64,000 nt of DNA from an uncultured Lachnospiraceae bacterium (GTDB lineage Bacteria; Bacillota; Clostridia; Lachnospirales; Lachnospiraceae): positions 18,959 to 82,958 of the forward strand of contig CAJTXP010000015.1 of NCBI GenBank assembly GCA_910583615.1. Reading direction: 5' to 3'. Under the pieces are notes generated by a model. That model was not told the DNA's origin. It did no database searches and was given only the letters and a program-made list of their open reading frames with translations. Position 1 is the stretch's first letter; every line of letters starts with the position of its first letter. Shown here one piece after another: positions 53,272 to 61,998 of this stretch. The position numbers and the translations under genes are program-made.

Positions 53272-54246
53272 ATGGCAAAAGAAATTAATACAATTGGAGT
53301 TTTGACAAGCGGCGGTGATGCGCCGGGCATGAATGCGGCGATCCGTGCAGTTGTGCGGAAAGCATGCGCCAACGGCAAGAAGGTGATGGGTATCCGCAGA
53401 GGCTATCAGGGACTTCTGGAAGAGGATATCGTGGAAATGGGACGGGAATCCGTCAGCGATACGCTGGATAAAGGCGGAACGATCCTGTTTACGGCCCGCT
53501 GCTCGGAATTCCGGACGGAAGAGGGACAGAAGAAGGGCGCGGAGATCTGCAGACAGTATGGGATTGACGGTCTGGTAGTCATCGGCGGAGACGGTTCTTT
53601 TGCAGGAGCTCAGAAGCTGGCTGCACAGGGCATCAATACGGTAGGCGTTCCAGGGACGATCGACCTGGATATTGCATGTACGGATTACAGCATCGGCTTT
53701 GATACGGCAGTGAATACAGCCATGGATGCGATCGATAAGGTTCGTGATACATCCACCTCGCATGAACGCTGCAGTATCATTGAGGTTATGGGAAGAGATG
53801 CAGGTTATATTGCGCTGTGGAGCGGTATTGCCAACGGAGCGGAAGACATTATTATTCCGGAGAAATATGATTATGATGAACAGAAGATCATCAACGATAT
53901 CATCCGCAACCGGAAGATGGGTAAAAAGCATTATATTATCATCAATGCAGAAGGAATCGGGCATTCCACTTCCATGGCCCGCAGAATCGAAGCAGCCACC
54001 GGCATGGAGACCCGCGCTACGATCCTGGGTTACATGCAGCGCGGCGGTAATCCCACCTGCCGGGACCGTGTGTATGCAACCATGATGGGAAGCCTTGCGG
54101 TAGATCTGCTCTGTCAGGGAAAGAGCAACCGGGTTGTCGGTTATAAAGATGGTATATTTACGGATTTTGACATTGATGAAGCGCTGGCCATGAAAAAGGA
54201 GATTTCTCCATATATGCTGGAAGTTGCCAGAGATATGTCAAAATAA
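53272..54246 (+). CDS. pfkA: ATP-dependent 6-phosphofructokinase
   Basis: A 324-residue PfkA that phosphorylates fructose 6-phosphate in glycolysis. The N-terminal GVLTSGGDAPGMNA (ATP site), GGDGSFAGA (the GDGS form of ATP-using enzymes), PGTIDLDIACTDYSIGFDT and EVMGRDAGYIA are present. The usual GTIDND is GTIDLD here, with Asp after TI (catalytic base) kept. ATG follows GGAGGGAAGG. Gene order dnaE-pfkA is common in Firmicutes. It shares one base (TAATG) with the next gene. Confidence 0.96.
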   Translation: MAKEINTIGVLTSGGDAPGMNAAIRAVVRKACANGKKVMGIRRGYQGLLEEDIVEMGRESVSDTLDKGGTILFTARCSEFRTEEGQKKGAEICRQYGIDGLVVIGGDGSFAGAQKLAAQGINTVGVPGTIDLDIACTDYSIGFDTAVNTAMDAIDKVRDTSTSHERCSIIEVMGRDAGYIALWSGIANGAEDIIIPEKYDYDEQKIINDIIRNRKMGKKHYIIINAEGIGHSTSMARRIEAATGMETRATILGYMQRGGNPTCRDRVYATMMGSLAVDLLCQGKSNRVVGYKDGIFTDFDIDEALAMKKEISPYMLEVARDMSK

Positions 54247-55016
54247 TGATTACGAGCACTTCGAACCCGCAGGTAAAGAATCTGCAGCAGCTTCTGAAAA
54301 AGGCAAAGGCCAGAAATGAGCAGGATGTTTTTCTGGCGGAAGGAATAAAGATGTATCAGGAGGCTCCGAAGGAGCAGATTTGTAAAGTTTATATTACAAA
54401 GACGCTGTATGAGGAGAAGGGACCGGATTTTCTCTGCGGTCTGGAGGCAGAGGTTCTGTCAGATCATGTGTATGCTGCAGTCAGTGATACGAAGACTCCG
54501 CAGGGGATTTTGTGTGTCTTAAAACAGTACCGTTACAGGATTCCTGATATGATGAAAAAAGAAAACCCGCATCTTCTTCTCCTGGAGGATCTGCAGGATC
54601 CGGGAAATCTTGGTACGATCATGAGGACGGCGGAAGGCGCAGGTGTCGACGGCATCATTCTGAACCGGACCTCCGTCGACCTGTACAATCCCAAGGTGAT
54701 CCGGGCTACTATGGGTTCTGTCTATCGGATGCCGTTTCTCTATGTGGATGAACTTTCAGAAGTGCTTCCGGTTTTGAAAGAGAAGGGAATTCATACGTAT
54801 GCAGCCCATCTGAAAGGAAAGAACTGCTATGATCAGGAGGACTATCGGACAGGCTGTGCTTTTCTGATCGGCAATGAAAGCAGCGGTCTGAGCGGGAAAC
54901 TGAGCCGGAAGGCGGATACCTGGATCCGCATTCCCATGCATGGAAAACTGGAATCTTTGAATGCAGCAGTGGCTGCATCCATCTTGATGTATGAGGTCTG
55001 CCGGCAGCGCCGGTAG
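54246..55016 (+). CDS. TrmH/SpoU-family 23S rRNA methyltransferase
   Basis: A 256-residue SPOUT methyltransferase. The N-terminal RNA-binding domain (SNPQVKNLQQLLKKAKAR ... FLAEGIKMYQEA) is of the L7Ae-like RNA 2'-O ribose methylase substrate type; the SPOUT motifs are DPGNLGTIMRTAEGAG, LIGNESSGLS and IPMHGKLESLNAAVAASILMYE. It likely methylates ribose in 23S rRNA. Coupled to pfkA by a TAATG overlap. It is distinct from the SpoU gene at 39244. Confidence 0.92.
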   Translation: MITSTSNPQVKNLQQLLKKAKARNEQDVFLAEGIKMYQEAPKEQICKVYITKTLYEEKGPDFLCGLEAEVLSDHVYAAVSDTKTPQGILCVLKQYRYRIPDMMKKENPHLLLLEDLQDPGNLGTIMRTAEGAGVDGIILNRTSVDLYNPKVIRATMGSVYRMPFLYVDELSEVLPVLKEKGIHTYAAHLKGKNCYDQEDYRTGCAFLIGNESSGLSGKLSRKADTWIRIPMHGKLESLNAAVAASILMYEVCRQRR

Positions 55017-55031
55017 ACCTTTGTTTTTTCA

Positions 55032-55068
55032 CGGGGCGCAGACCACCCGCCCCGTGAAAAGTAACGGC
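55032..55068 (+). repeat. Dispersed short element, copy 2 (hairpin)
   Basis: TTTTCACGGGGCG-CAGACCACC-CGCCCCGTGAAAA: a perfect 13-bp stem. It shares GGGGCGCAGACCACC and CCGTGAAnAGTAA with 37788-37823. No T tract follows on either strand, so it is not a normal terminator. Confidence 0.65.
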
Positions 55069-55105
55069 CTTTGATGCATTTATGATGCAAAATTGTAATG
55101 GAATA

Positions 55106-55134
55106 TTGACAAACGGTGTAACATCTGCTAAAAT
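55106..55134 (+). promoter_or_regulatory. Sigma-A promoter of the SleB-type hydrolase gene
   Basis: TTGACA (55106-55111), 17-nt spacer, TAAAAT (55129-55134), about 48 nt before the ATG. Confidence 0.75.
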
Positions 55135-55181
55135 CCCTGTAACATATGTAATATTTTTGTAATATGTAGGAGGGAATACAG

Positions 55182-56198
55182 ATGTGGAAAAAAGGAATGG
55201 CCGTGCTTCTTTTTACAGCTATGTGGCTGTGCCTGACTGGATTTGCAGGTCTGGGAACCGAGGGAGAAGATACGTTAAATGCATTGATGAGCCAGCTTAC
55301 CGCAGAGGATGTGGATGAGCTGCTGGCGGAAGACAAATGGGACGGCAGAGTCATGGCCAAAGTTGATGATTCTGTCAGTGTCCGTGCAGATGCATCCACA
55401 GATGCAGCTGTGATCGGCAAAATGTTTAAAGGGAATGCCGGAGAGATCATAGAACAGAAGGATGGCTGGACGCTGATTCAGTCCGGTGATGTGACCGGAT
55501 GGGTCAACAATGATTACCTGGCATTTGGACAGGAAGCAGAAGAGCGTGCGGAAGAGGACGTGGCGAAGGTTGCAACGATCACTGCACAGACGCTCAAAGT
55601 AAGAGACGAGGCGAATACAGATGCTCCGGTCATTGATCTGATCGGAATGGGAGAGACCATAGAAGTCGGCGAGGAAGAAGACGGCTGGCTGGAAATCGTC
55701 TATTCAGACGGTGATGTGAATTATATCTCTGCAGAATATGTGGAGGTGGATTATGATTACGGAGAAGCCAAGACACTCGAAGCCCTGAAGGCGGAAGAAG
55801 CAGCAAAAAAAGCTGCAGAAGAGAAAGCAAAAAGGACAGCAAACCTGGGTGCGGTAGCGGCATCCGGAGATGAGATGCTTTTGCTGGCGGCGCTGATTCA
55901 GGCGGAGGCTGGAAATCAGCCTTATGAGGGACAGCTCGCGGTAGGGGCGGTTGTTATGAATCGTGTCAAAAGCGGCGCATATCCCAATACCATTTCGGGC
56001 GTTATCTCTGCACCGGGGCAGTTTGGCCCGGCGGCAACCGGTAAAGTGGCGGCAATCATGGCATCTGGTCCAAGATCCAGCTGCATGCAGGCGGCACAGG
56101 CTGCAATCAATGGTGAGACTACGGTAGGAAGTGTTACGCATTTCCGGCGTGCCGGAGGAATCGACGGCATCGTTATAGGAAATCATGTGTTTTATTGA
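55182..56198 (+). CDS. SH3-domain cell-wall hydrolase (SleB/Hydrolase_2 family)
   Basis: A 338-residue secreted protein. A signal peptide (WKKGMAVLLFTAMWLCLTGFAG) is followed by two bacterial SH3 domains (about 64-112: VSVRADASTDAAVIGKM; about 130-178: TLKVRDEANTDAPVIDLI), an Ala/Lys-rich linker and the Hydrolase_2 domain (LLLAALIQAEAGNQPYEGQLAVG ... MNRV). That domain is found in the spore-cortex lytic enzyme SleB, a lytic transglycosylase. The expected job is peptidoglycan cleavage during spore germination or wall turnover. AGGAGGG precedes the ATG and a strong terminator follows. Confidence 0.9.
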   Translation: MWKKGMAVLLFTAMWLCLTGFAGLGTEGEDTLNALMSQLTAEDVDELLAEDKWDGRVMAKVDDSVSVRADASTDAAVIGKMFKGNAGEIIEQKDGWTLIQSGDVTGWVNNDYLAFGQEAEERAEEDVAKVATITAQTLKVRDEANTDAPVIDLIGMGETIEVGEEEDGWLEIVYSDGDVNYISAEYVEVDYDYGEAKTLEALKAEEAAKKAAEEKAKRTANLGAVAASGDEMLLLAALIQAEAGNQPYEGQLAVGAVVMNRVKSGAYPNTISGVISAPGQFGPAATGKVAAIMASGPRSSCMQAAQAAINGETTVGSVTHFRRAGGIDGIVIGNHVFY

Positions 56199-56214
56199 CA
56201 AAGCGATTTTTAAT

Positions 56215-56269
56215 GCTGCTTTTCATAACCCCCCGTTCCGGCGGTGCGGTTATGAAAAGCAGCTTTTTT
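56215..56269 (+). terminator. Strong Rho-independent terminator
   Basis: A 16-bp perfect stem GCTGCTTTTCATAACC/GGTTATGAAAAGCAGC (56215-56230, 56248-56263) followed by six T, ending the hydrolase gene. Confidence 0.93.
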
Positions 56270-56287
56270 AAATGCCGGATATATGAA

Positions 56288-56316
56288 TTGTCATTTGCAT
56301 GAAAGTGTTGTATAAT
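56288..56316 (+). promoter_or_regulatory. Sigma-A promoter of the nfeD/SPFH operon
   Basis: TTGTCA (56288-56293), 17-nt spacer, TATAAT (56311-56316). Confidence 0.78.
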
Positions 56317-56351
56317 GGTTACAACTATTTAAGGAATGGAGGTATCACATC

Positions 56352-56804
56352 ATGACGTCAATGGATCCGGCCATTTTTTGGCTGGGGCTGGTTATTCTGC
56401 TCCTGATCATTGAGATCGCAACAATGGGTCTGACGACCATCTGGTTTGCGGGCGGTGCGATGGTGGCGTTTATCTCCACCTTTTTTGGTGCGGACGCAGC
56501 AATGCAGAGGACCATATTTCTGGTATTGTCAATGGCCCTTCTGATTGTTACCCGTCCTGCAGCAGTGCGCTATATGCGCAGCGGTCATGAAAAGACCAAT
56601 GCAGAAAGCCTGATTGGGCGAACTGCAGTTGTGACTGCAGACATCGATAATCTTGCCCAGAGCGGGGAGGTCATCATATCGGATGTCAGCTGGACTGCAA
56701 GGAGCAGGGAGGAGAGCTGCGTGATACCGGCAGGAAGTAAGGTGAGGATCTGTGCCATAGAAGGTGTGAAGCTGATCGTGGAAGAAATGAAATCGGAACT
56801 GTAA
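56352..56804 (+). CDS. NfeD-family membrane protein
   Basis: A 150-residue short-form NfeD: two to three transmembrane helices (IFWLGLVILLLIIEIATMGL and FLVLSMALLIVTRP) and a C-terminal OB-fold domain (SLIGRTAVVTADIDNLAQSG ... GSKVRICAIEGVKLIVE). It is encoded directly before an SPFH/band-7 protein, the classic membrane-microdomain pair. ATG 56352 follows GGAGG with 9-10 nt. Confidence 0.88.
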   Translation: MTSMDPAIFWLGLVILLLIIEIATMGLTTIWFAGGAMVAFISTFFGADAAMQRTIFLVLSMALLIVTRPAAVRYMRSGHEKTNAESLIGRTAVVTADIDNLAQSGEVIISDVSWTARSREESCVIPAGSKVRICAIEGVKLIVEEMKSEL

Positions 56805-56879
56805 ATAAAAATCAGCATCTGTCCGGACATGGGGATTTTGTAAGTGACAGATGCCGGACATTCATCAGGAGGAAAAGAA

Positions 56880-57797
56880 ATGCCTGTATTAGTAGCTGTA
56901 TTAGTGTTGGTGATCTTAATTATTCTTGCTTCATGCATCAAGATTGTGCCTCAGGCGACGGCACTGGTCATGGAGCGTCTGGGTGCCTATAATGGTACCT
57001 GGGGAGTGGGAATTCATTTTAAGGCGCCCTTTATCGACCGGGTGGCAAGAAGAGTGACTTTAAAGGAGCAGGTGGTGGATTTTGCGCCGCAGCCGGTGAT
57101 TACGAAGGATAACGTAACGATGAGAATTGACACGGTCGTGTTTTTCCAGATTACGGATCCGAAGCTTTTTGCCTATGGCGTGGAGAATCCCATCATGGCG
57201 ATCGAGAATCTGACTGCAACGACGCTTCGTAATATTATCGGAGATCTGGAGCTGGATCAGACCCTGACGTCCCGCGAGACGATCAATACCAAGATGCGTG
57301 CGTCACTGGATGTGGCAACCGACCCCTGGGGAATCAAGGTGAACCGTGTGGAGCTTAAAAACATTATTCCGCCGGCGGCGATCCAGGATGCCATGGAGAA
57401 ACAGATGAAGGCGGAACGCGAGCGCCGTGAGGCCATCCTGAAAGCGGAAGGTGAGAAGAAATCAACGATTCTGGTGGCAGAAGGTCATAAAGAGTCTGCG
57501 ATCCTGGACGCAGAGGCAGAGAAGCAGGCGGCGATTCTGAGAGCAGAGGCGGAAAAGGAAAAAATGATCAAGGAGGCGGAAGGCCAGGCGGAGGCAATCC
57601 TGAAGGTGCAGCAGGCCAATGCGGACGGACTCCGGTTCCTCAAGGAAGTCGGCGTGGACGAAGCGGTGATTCAGCTTAAGAGCCTGGAGGCATTTATGAA
57701 GGCTGCAGACGGACAGGCGACGAAGATCATTATTCCATCCGAGATCCAGAAGCTCGCAGGTCTTGTGACAGCGGCAGCGGAGCTTGCAAAAGACTGA
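56880..57797 (+). CDS. SPFH/band-7 domain protein (QmcA/stomatin-like)
   Basis: A 305-residue protein. ATG 56880 is chosen (AGGAGG before it; the frame extends 12 codons upstream). An N-terminal membrane anchor (VLVAVLVLVILIILASCIKIV) is followed by the SPFH domain (GAYNGTWGVGIHFKAPF, VTMRIDTVVFFQITDP) and an Ala/Glu-rich coiled coil (about 185-250) typical of stomatin/QmcA oligomers. It forms a scaffold in membrane microdomains together with NfeD. A terminator lies between it and argF. Confidence 0.92.
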   Translation: MPVLVAVLVLVILIILASCIKIVPQATALVMERLGAYNGTWGVGIHFKAPFIDRVARRVTLKEQVVDFAPQPVITKDNVTMRIDTVVFFQITDPKLFAYGVENPIMAIENLTATTLRNIIGDLELDQTLTSRETINTKMRASLDVATDPWGIKVNRVELKNIIPPAAIQDAMEKQMKAERERREAILKAEGEKKSTILVAEGHKESAILDAEAEKQAAILRAEAEKEKMIKEAEGQAEAILKVQQANADGLRFLKEVGVDEAVIQLKSLEAFMKAADGQATKIIIPSEIQKLAGLVTAAAELAKD

Positions 57798-57824
57798 CAG
57801 ATGGTATAGAATACAAAAGTATCC

Positions 57825-57857
57825 GGGCTGACGTTTTCTGACGCCAGCCCCATTTTT
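57825..57857 (+). terminator. Rho-independent terminator
   Basis: Stem GGGCTG/CAGCCC (57825-57830, 57845-57850) with a 14-nt loop, then ATTTTTT. It sits between the SPFH gene and argF. Confidence 0.7.
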
Positions 57858-57877
57858 TCATGGAGGAAGTGTTCAAT

Positions 57878-58864
57878 ATGGATTTAAGAGGAAGAGATTT
57901 TTTAAAGCTGCTTGATTTTGCACCGGAGGAGATTCTGTATCTTCTGGATCTGGCAGCAGATCTGAAGGAGAAAAAGAAAAAAGGAATTCCTGCAGATACA
58001 CTGCGGGGGAAAAATGTGGCATTGATTTTTGAGAAGACGAGTACCCGTACCAGATGTTCTTTTGAAGTGGCGGCGCACGATCTGGGAATGGGGACGACTT
58101 ATCTGGAGCCGACCGGTTCTCAGATTGGTAAAAAGGAAAGCATTGCAGATACTGCCCGCGTGCTTGCAGGTATGTTTGAAGGAATCGAGTACCGGGGTTT
58201 TGGACAGGAGATCGTGGAAGAGCTTGCAAAGCATGCCGAAGTACCGGTATGGAATGGACTGACCAATGAGTTCCATCCAACTCAGATTCTGGCGGATCTT
58301 CTGACGATCCGGGAGCATTTTGGCACTTTGAACGTGAAGGTGGTGTACATGGGAGATGCCCGTTATAATATGGGAAATTCCTGGATGGTCGGCTGTGCAA
58401 AGATGGGCATGGACTTTACAGCATGCGCGCCGAAGAAATACTGGCCTTCGGAAGAACTGGTAAAACAGTGCAGGGACATTGCAGCCGAAACCGGAGCAAA
58501 GATTACACTGGAAGAGAATGTGGCAAAAGCAACGGAAGGAGCAGACGTAATTTATACGGATGTCTGGGTGTCCATGGGAGAACCGGACGAGATATGGGCT
58601 GAGCGCATCAAAGATCTGCTTCCCTACCAGGTGAATCGTGCGGTGATGGAAAATGCCGGAACGCAGGCTGTCTTTATGCATTGTCTTCCTGCTTTCCATG
58701 ATCTGAATACGAAGATCGGCAAAGAGATCAGTGAAAAATTTGGCATAGACGCCATGGAAGTGACGGATGAGGTGTTTGAATCCGGGCAGTCGGTGGTATT
58801 TGAAGAGGCTGAGAATCGCATGCATACGATTAAAGCAGTCATGGCGGCTACATTAGGGGCGTAA
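57878..58864 (+). CDS. argF: Ornithine carbamoyltransferase
   Basis: A 328-residue enzyme that makes citrulline from ornithine and carbamoyl phosphate in arginine synthesis or in the arginine deiminase pathway. ATG 57878 is chosen (GGAGGAAG ahead of it). Carbamoyl-phosphate site STRTR (55-59), NEFHPTQ (about 130-136) and the ornithine site MHCLPAFHD (about 267-275) are all present. The gene has no arginine neighbours here, so the direction in vivo is uncertain. Confidence 0.95.
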   Translation: MDLRGRDFLKLLDFAPEEILYLLDLAADLKEKKKKGIPADTLRGKNVALIFEKTSTRTRCSFEVAAHDLGMGTTYLEPTGSQIGKKESIADTARVLAGMFEGIEYRGFGQEIVEELAKHAEVPVWNGLTNEFHPTQILADLLTIREHFGTLNVKVVYMGDARYNMGNSWMVGCAKMGMDFTACAPKKYWPSEELVKQCRDIAAETGAKITLEENVAKATEGADVIYTDVWVSMGEPDEIWAERIKDLLPYQVNRAVMENAGTQAVFMHCLPAFHDLNTKIGKEISEKFGIDAMEVTDEVFESGQSVVFEEAENRMHTIKAVMAATLGA

Positions 58865-58875
58865 AAGGGCATGAT

Positions 58876-59145
58876 ATGAGATTTCTGGAGAAAAATTACA
58901 GACAGCTTTCCATCTGGTTGAGCCTGCTGATTCTGACACTTGCTTTTTTGACAGGTTCTGGCGGATCAGGAAGGGCAGTTTTTGCAACCGCTGCATTTTT
59001 TGCAGGAATGTTACTGTATCTGCTGGGCAGCATCCGGGAATGGATGAAAAACCGCATGACAGCTGCTCTTGTCGAGGCGCTTCTGGCAGTCTGTATGCTG
59101 ACCGGCGGATCTTTGTCACTGATGCGGCTCGGAGGTATTCTATGA
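58876..59145 (+). CDS. Small membrane protein (89 aa)
   Basis: A hydrophobic 89-residue protein with about three helices (LSIWLSLLILTLAFLTG, AVFATAAFFAGMLLYLLG and ALVEALLAVCMLTGG). It has no recognisable domain. The stop overlaps the birA start as ATGA, and argF ends 11 bp before, so it is probably in the same transcript. Function unknown. Confidence 0.65.
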   Translation: MRFLEKNYRQLSIWLSLLILTLAFLTGSGGSGRAVFATAAFFAGMLLYLLGSIREWMKNRMTAALVEALLAVCMLTGGSLSLMRLGGIL

Positions 59146-60122
59146 AAGAAAAACTGCTGAAAATTTTGAGAGAAAACAGGGAGTATCTGTCCGGCCAGCA
59201 GCTTTGTGAACATTTTGGAGTTTCCCGGACAGCGGTGTGGAAGGTGATCCGCCAGTTAAAAGAGGATGGCTATGAGATCGAGGCAGTGAAGAACAAAGGA
59301 TACCGGATCCGGGAGATTCCGGACATTATGACATCGGCAGAACTTGGAAGCAGGCTGCATACAGAGTGGATGGGAAGAAACTGTGTGTATCTGGAGACGG
59401 TAGATTCTACAAATACTTATGCAAAGCGCCTTGCGGAGGACGGGGCGCCTGCAGGAACTCTTGTGGTTGCTGAAGAGCAAACCGGCGGAAAAGGAAGAAG
59501 AGGACGGGGCTGGACTGCTTCAAAGGGTTCGAATATTATGATGACACTGTTGTTGCGTCCCGTGATCCGGCCGGAGCATGCATCAAGACTTACGCTTCTG
59601 ATGGCGCTGGCGGTTGCAGAGGGGATTCAGAACGTGACGGGGCTTCCGGCAGGTATCAAATGGCCGAATGATGTGGTGGTCCATGGAAAAAAGGTATGCG
59701 GAATCCTGACGGAGATGAGTACGGAGATCGATTATATCAACCATGTGGTGATTGGAGCCGGAATCAATGTAAATCAGGAGGAATTTCCGGAAGAACTGCG
59801 GACTATGGCAGGATCGCTCTGCGCAGAACTTGGGAAAAAGATATGCAGGGCGGAGCTTACGGCAGAGATACTTGGGAGAATGGAAACACTTTATGAGGTA
59901 TTTCTGCGGACAGAGGATCTGTCGGCGCTGTATCAGAAATATAATGAATACTGCGTCAACTGCGGACGCGAGATCCGGGTGCTGGAACCGGGAAATGAAT
60001 ATACGGGCTTTGCCGATGGAATCAACGAGGCAGGAGAACTGCTGGTCCGTAAATCGGACGGAAACATGGTTCGGGTTTATGCAGGAGAGGTATCCGTACG
60101 GGGACTGTACGGATATGTATAA
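59142..60122 (+). CDS. birA: Bifunctional biotin-protein ligase/repressor
   Basis: A 326-residue BirA. ATG 59142 is set by GGAGGT and the family N terminus MKEKLLKILREN; the frame opens earlier at 59040. It has an N-terminal winged-helix HTH (SGQQLCEHFGVSRTAVWKVIRQL), then the ligase: GGKGRRGRGW (biotinyl-AMP loop), KWPNDVVV and GAGINVN, and a C-terminal SH3-like domain. The HTH indicates it represses biotin genes and also biotinylates carboxylases. Confidence 0.95.
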   Translation: MKEKLLKILRENREYLSGQQLCEHFGVSRTAVWKVIRQLKEDGYEIEAVKNKGYRIREIPDIMTSAELGSRLHTEWMGRNCVYLETVDSTNTYAKRLAEDGAPAGTLVVAEEQTGGKGRRGRGWTASKGSNIMMTLLLRPVIRPEHASRLTLLMALAVAEGIQNVTGLPAGIKWPNDVVVHGKKVCGILTEMSTEIDYINHVVIGAGINVNQEEFPEELRTMAGSLCAELGKKICRAELTAEILGRMETLYEVFLRTEDLSALYQKYNEYCVNCGREIRVLEPGNEYTGFADGINEAGELLVRKSDGNMVRVYAGEVSVRGLYGYV

Positions 60123-60134
60123 GAGGTGAGAGAC

Positions 60135-60461
60135 ATGTATCAGGAACGCGTGGTGCTCTGCGGCGCCAGTTCCTATGAACAGAAATTTTATCTGAATGAA
60201 GATTTTAAAAGCCTTCCCTCCCGGATTCAGGATGAGCTGAAGATTCTTTGTGTGCTTTTCACGGAAGACGTGGGTGGAATTCTGACGCTGGTTTTCAATG
60301 AAGAGGGGAAACTGCTTCTGGAAGTAACGGCAGAAGAAGATGACTTTTTCTTTGATGAAATCGGAAGCGAATTGAAGATTCGACAGATACAGAGGGAAAA
60401 AGCGGATTTTCTGCAGGCGATGGAGATGTATTACCGTGTGTTTTTCCGGAATGAGGCATAG
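60135..60461 (+). CDS. Small conserved protein (DUF6145-like)
   Basis: A 108-residue acidic protein. ATG 60135 is chosen (GAGGTGAGA before). It contains NEDFKSLPSRIQDELKIL and FTEDVGGILTLVFNEEGKLLLE, followed by a DDFFFDEIGSELK stretch. I believe it is of the uncharacterised DUF6145 type found between birA and dusB in Lachnospiraceae, but the name is from memory. The function is not known. dusB starts 3 bp after the stop. Confidence 0.7.
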   Translation: MYQERVVLCGASSYEQKFYLNEDFKSLPSRIQDELKILCVLFTEDVGGILTLVFNEEGKLLLEVTAEEDDFFFDEIGSELKIRQIQREKADFLQAMEMYYRVFFRNEA

Positions 60462-60464
60462 CTT

Positions 60465-61427
60465 ATGGTGAAGAAGCTTAAAATAGGAAATGTAACGCTG
60501 GAGAATAACCTGATTCTGGCTCCGATGGCAGGAGTCACAGACCTGCCGTTCCGCCTGTTATGCAAAGAACAGGGGGCAGGGCTTCTGTGTATGGAGATGG
60601 TAAGCGCCAAAGCAATCTACTACAGGAATAAAAATACGGAGGCGCTGCTTGCAATTGATGAACGGGAGCGTCCGGTCTCGCTGCAGCTGTTCGGCTCAGA
60701 TGCGGATGTGATCAGTGAGATGGCAAAAAGAATCGAGGAAAGGCCCTTTTCCATACTGGATCTGAATATGGGATGTCCGGTGCCCAAGGTGGCAGGTAAT
60801 GGAGAAGGCTCGGCGCTTATGAAAAATCCTGCACTGGTTGAAGAAATTGTGTCGAAGACTGTAAAAGCCATTAAAAAACCGGTGACGGTGAAAATACGGA
60901 AAGGGTTTGATGCAGAACATGTGAATGCAGTGGAAATTGCAAAGATTGCAGAAGCGTCGGGGGCGGCGGCGGTCGCAGTTCACGGACGGACCAGGGAACA
61001 GTATTACCAGGGAAAGGCGGACTGGGATATTATCCGTCAGGTGAAAGAAGCGGTGAGTATTCCGGTTATCGGCAACGGAGATGTAGTTTCCCCGGAATCT
61101 GCAGAGGCAATGCTCACGGAAACCGGCTGTGACGGGATCATGATCGGAAGAGGCGCACAGGGGAATCCCTGGATTTTCGGGCAGATCCTGCACTGGATGG
61201 AAACCGGGGAGAAAAAAGCACCGCCCACTGCAGAGGAAGTGAAGAAGATGATTCTCTGCCATGCCCGTCTGCTGGCGGAACACAAAGGCAGTTATACGGG
61301 GATCCGTCAAATGCGTAAGCATGTGGCATGGTATACGTCTGGATACCCGCATTCCGCGCGGCTTCGTGAGAAGGTTAATAAACTAGAAGATCTGGAAGAA
61401 CTGGAGGGTTTAATTCAGGAACTCTGA
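60465..61427 (+). CDS. dusB: tRNA-dihydrouridine synthase B (NifR3 family)
   Basis: A 320-residue FMN-dependent dihydrouridine synthase with APMAGVTDLPFR, the catalytic Cys in LNMGCPVPKVAGNGEGSALM, VKIRKG and AVHGRTREQYYQGKADW, NGDV and MIGRGAQGNPW. It reduces uridine in tRNA. It stands in the conserved block with greA and lysS (dusB-greA-lysS), which is common in Clostridia. ATG follows ATGAGGCATAGCTT without a strong site, so translation may be coupled to the preceding gene. Confidence 0.94.
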   Translation: MVKKLKIGNVTLENNLILAPMAGVTDLPFRLLCKEQGAGLLCMEMVSAKAIYYRNKNTEALLAIDERERPVSLQLFGSDADVISEMAKRIEERPFSILDLNMGCPVPKVAGNGEGSALMKNPALVEEIVSKTVKAIKKPVTVKIRKGFDAEHVNAVEIAKIAEASGAAAVAVHGRTREQYYQGKADWDIIRQVKEAVSIPVIGNGDVVSPESAEAMLTETGCDGIMIGRGAQGNPWIFGQILHWMETGEKKAPPTAEEVKKMILCHARLLAEHKGSYTGIRQMRKHVAWYTSGYPHSARLREKVNKLEDLEELEGLIQEL

Positions 61428-61465
61428 CATATACTTAAAAAAAGAACCTGTCAGAGGAGGAAAAG

Positions 61466-61906
61466 ATGATTTTTTTCCGGAGGCTTATCCGATGGTTTGG
61501 AAAGAAAAAAAGGGTATCGGAACCAGGAGTGTCAGAGGAAGCCAGGAATTTTTTTCTGTATATGGGAAAGACTCCTGAGATTGTGACCTATTTTCGCCGG
61601 GAGAAAGGAATTGCCGGAAAGGATATGGAACTGGTATTGATTGACGATGAAGACCGTCCGGCATGGCAGATCGCGCAGATTGCGGAATATCTGATGAAGG
61701 ATCTGAATATTTTCTATCTGGGCACAGACCGGGAGGATGCTTTTGAAGAACTTACGGAGGAAGCCATGGAGGAATATGGGCTTATACTGGTGCTTCTTCC
61801 GAAAAAAGAATCAGCAGGATCAGGAAATCTGGTTCTTGATGTCAGGGAGTGGGAAAAGCATCTTGACATTATTTCTGCAGTAAGTTATAATACTTTGACT
61901 ATATAG
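61466..61906 (+). CDS. Hypothetical protein (146 aa)
   Basis: A 146-residue soluble protein with a basic N terminus (FFRRLIRWFGKKKR). Contains ELVLIDDEDRPAWQIAQIAEYL and FYLGTDREDAFEELTEEAMEEYG. I do not recognise a family. It is between dusB and greA and has GAGGAGG before the ATG. A terminator follows, so it closes the birA-dusB unit. Confidence 0.6.
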   Translation: MIFFRRLIRWFGKKKRVSEPGVSEEARNFFLYMGKTPEIVTYFRREKGIAGKDMELVLIDDEDRPAWQIAQIAEYLMKDLNIFYLGTDREDAFEELTEEAMEEYGLILVLLPKKESAGSGNLVLDVREWEKHLDIISAVSYNTLTI

Positions 61907-61945
61907 AGAACTGCCGCAGGAGTGATATCTGGCGGCAGTCTCTTT
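61906..61945 (+). terminator. Rho-independent terminator
   Basis: Stem ACTGCCGC/GCGGCAGT extended by GAG/CTC, a 14-nt loop and a short T run (CTCTTT). It is weaker than other terminators in the window. Confidence 0.6.
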
Positions 61946-61998
61946 AAGGATTGCCGGTTTTTGCGGGTGATCGAATGATGGATTGGAAGGTGTAGAGG

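Noticed and set aside
55032..55068. Hairpin as an intrinsic terminator for the SpoU gene
   Set aside because: A residues, not T, follow the stem on both strands.
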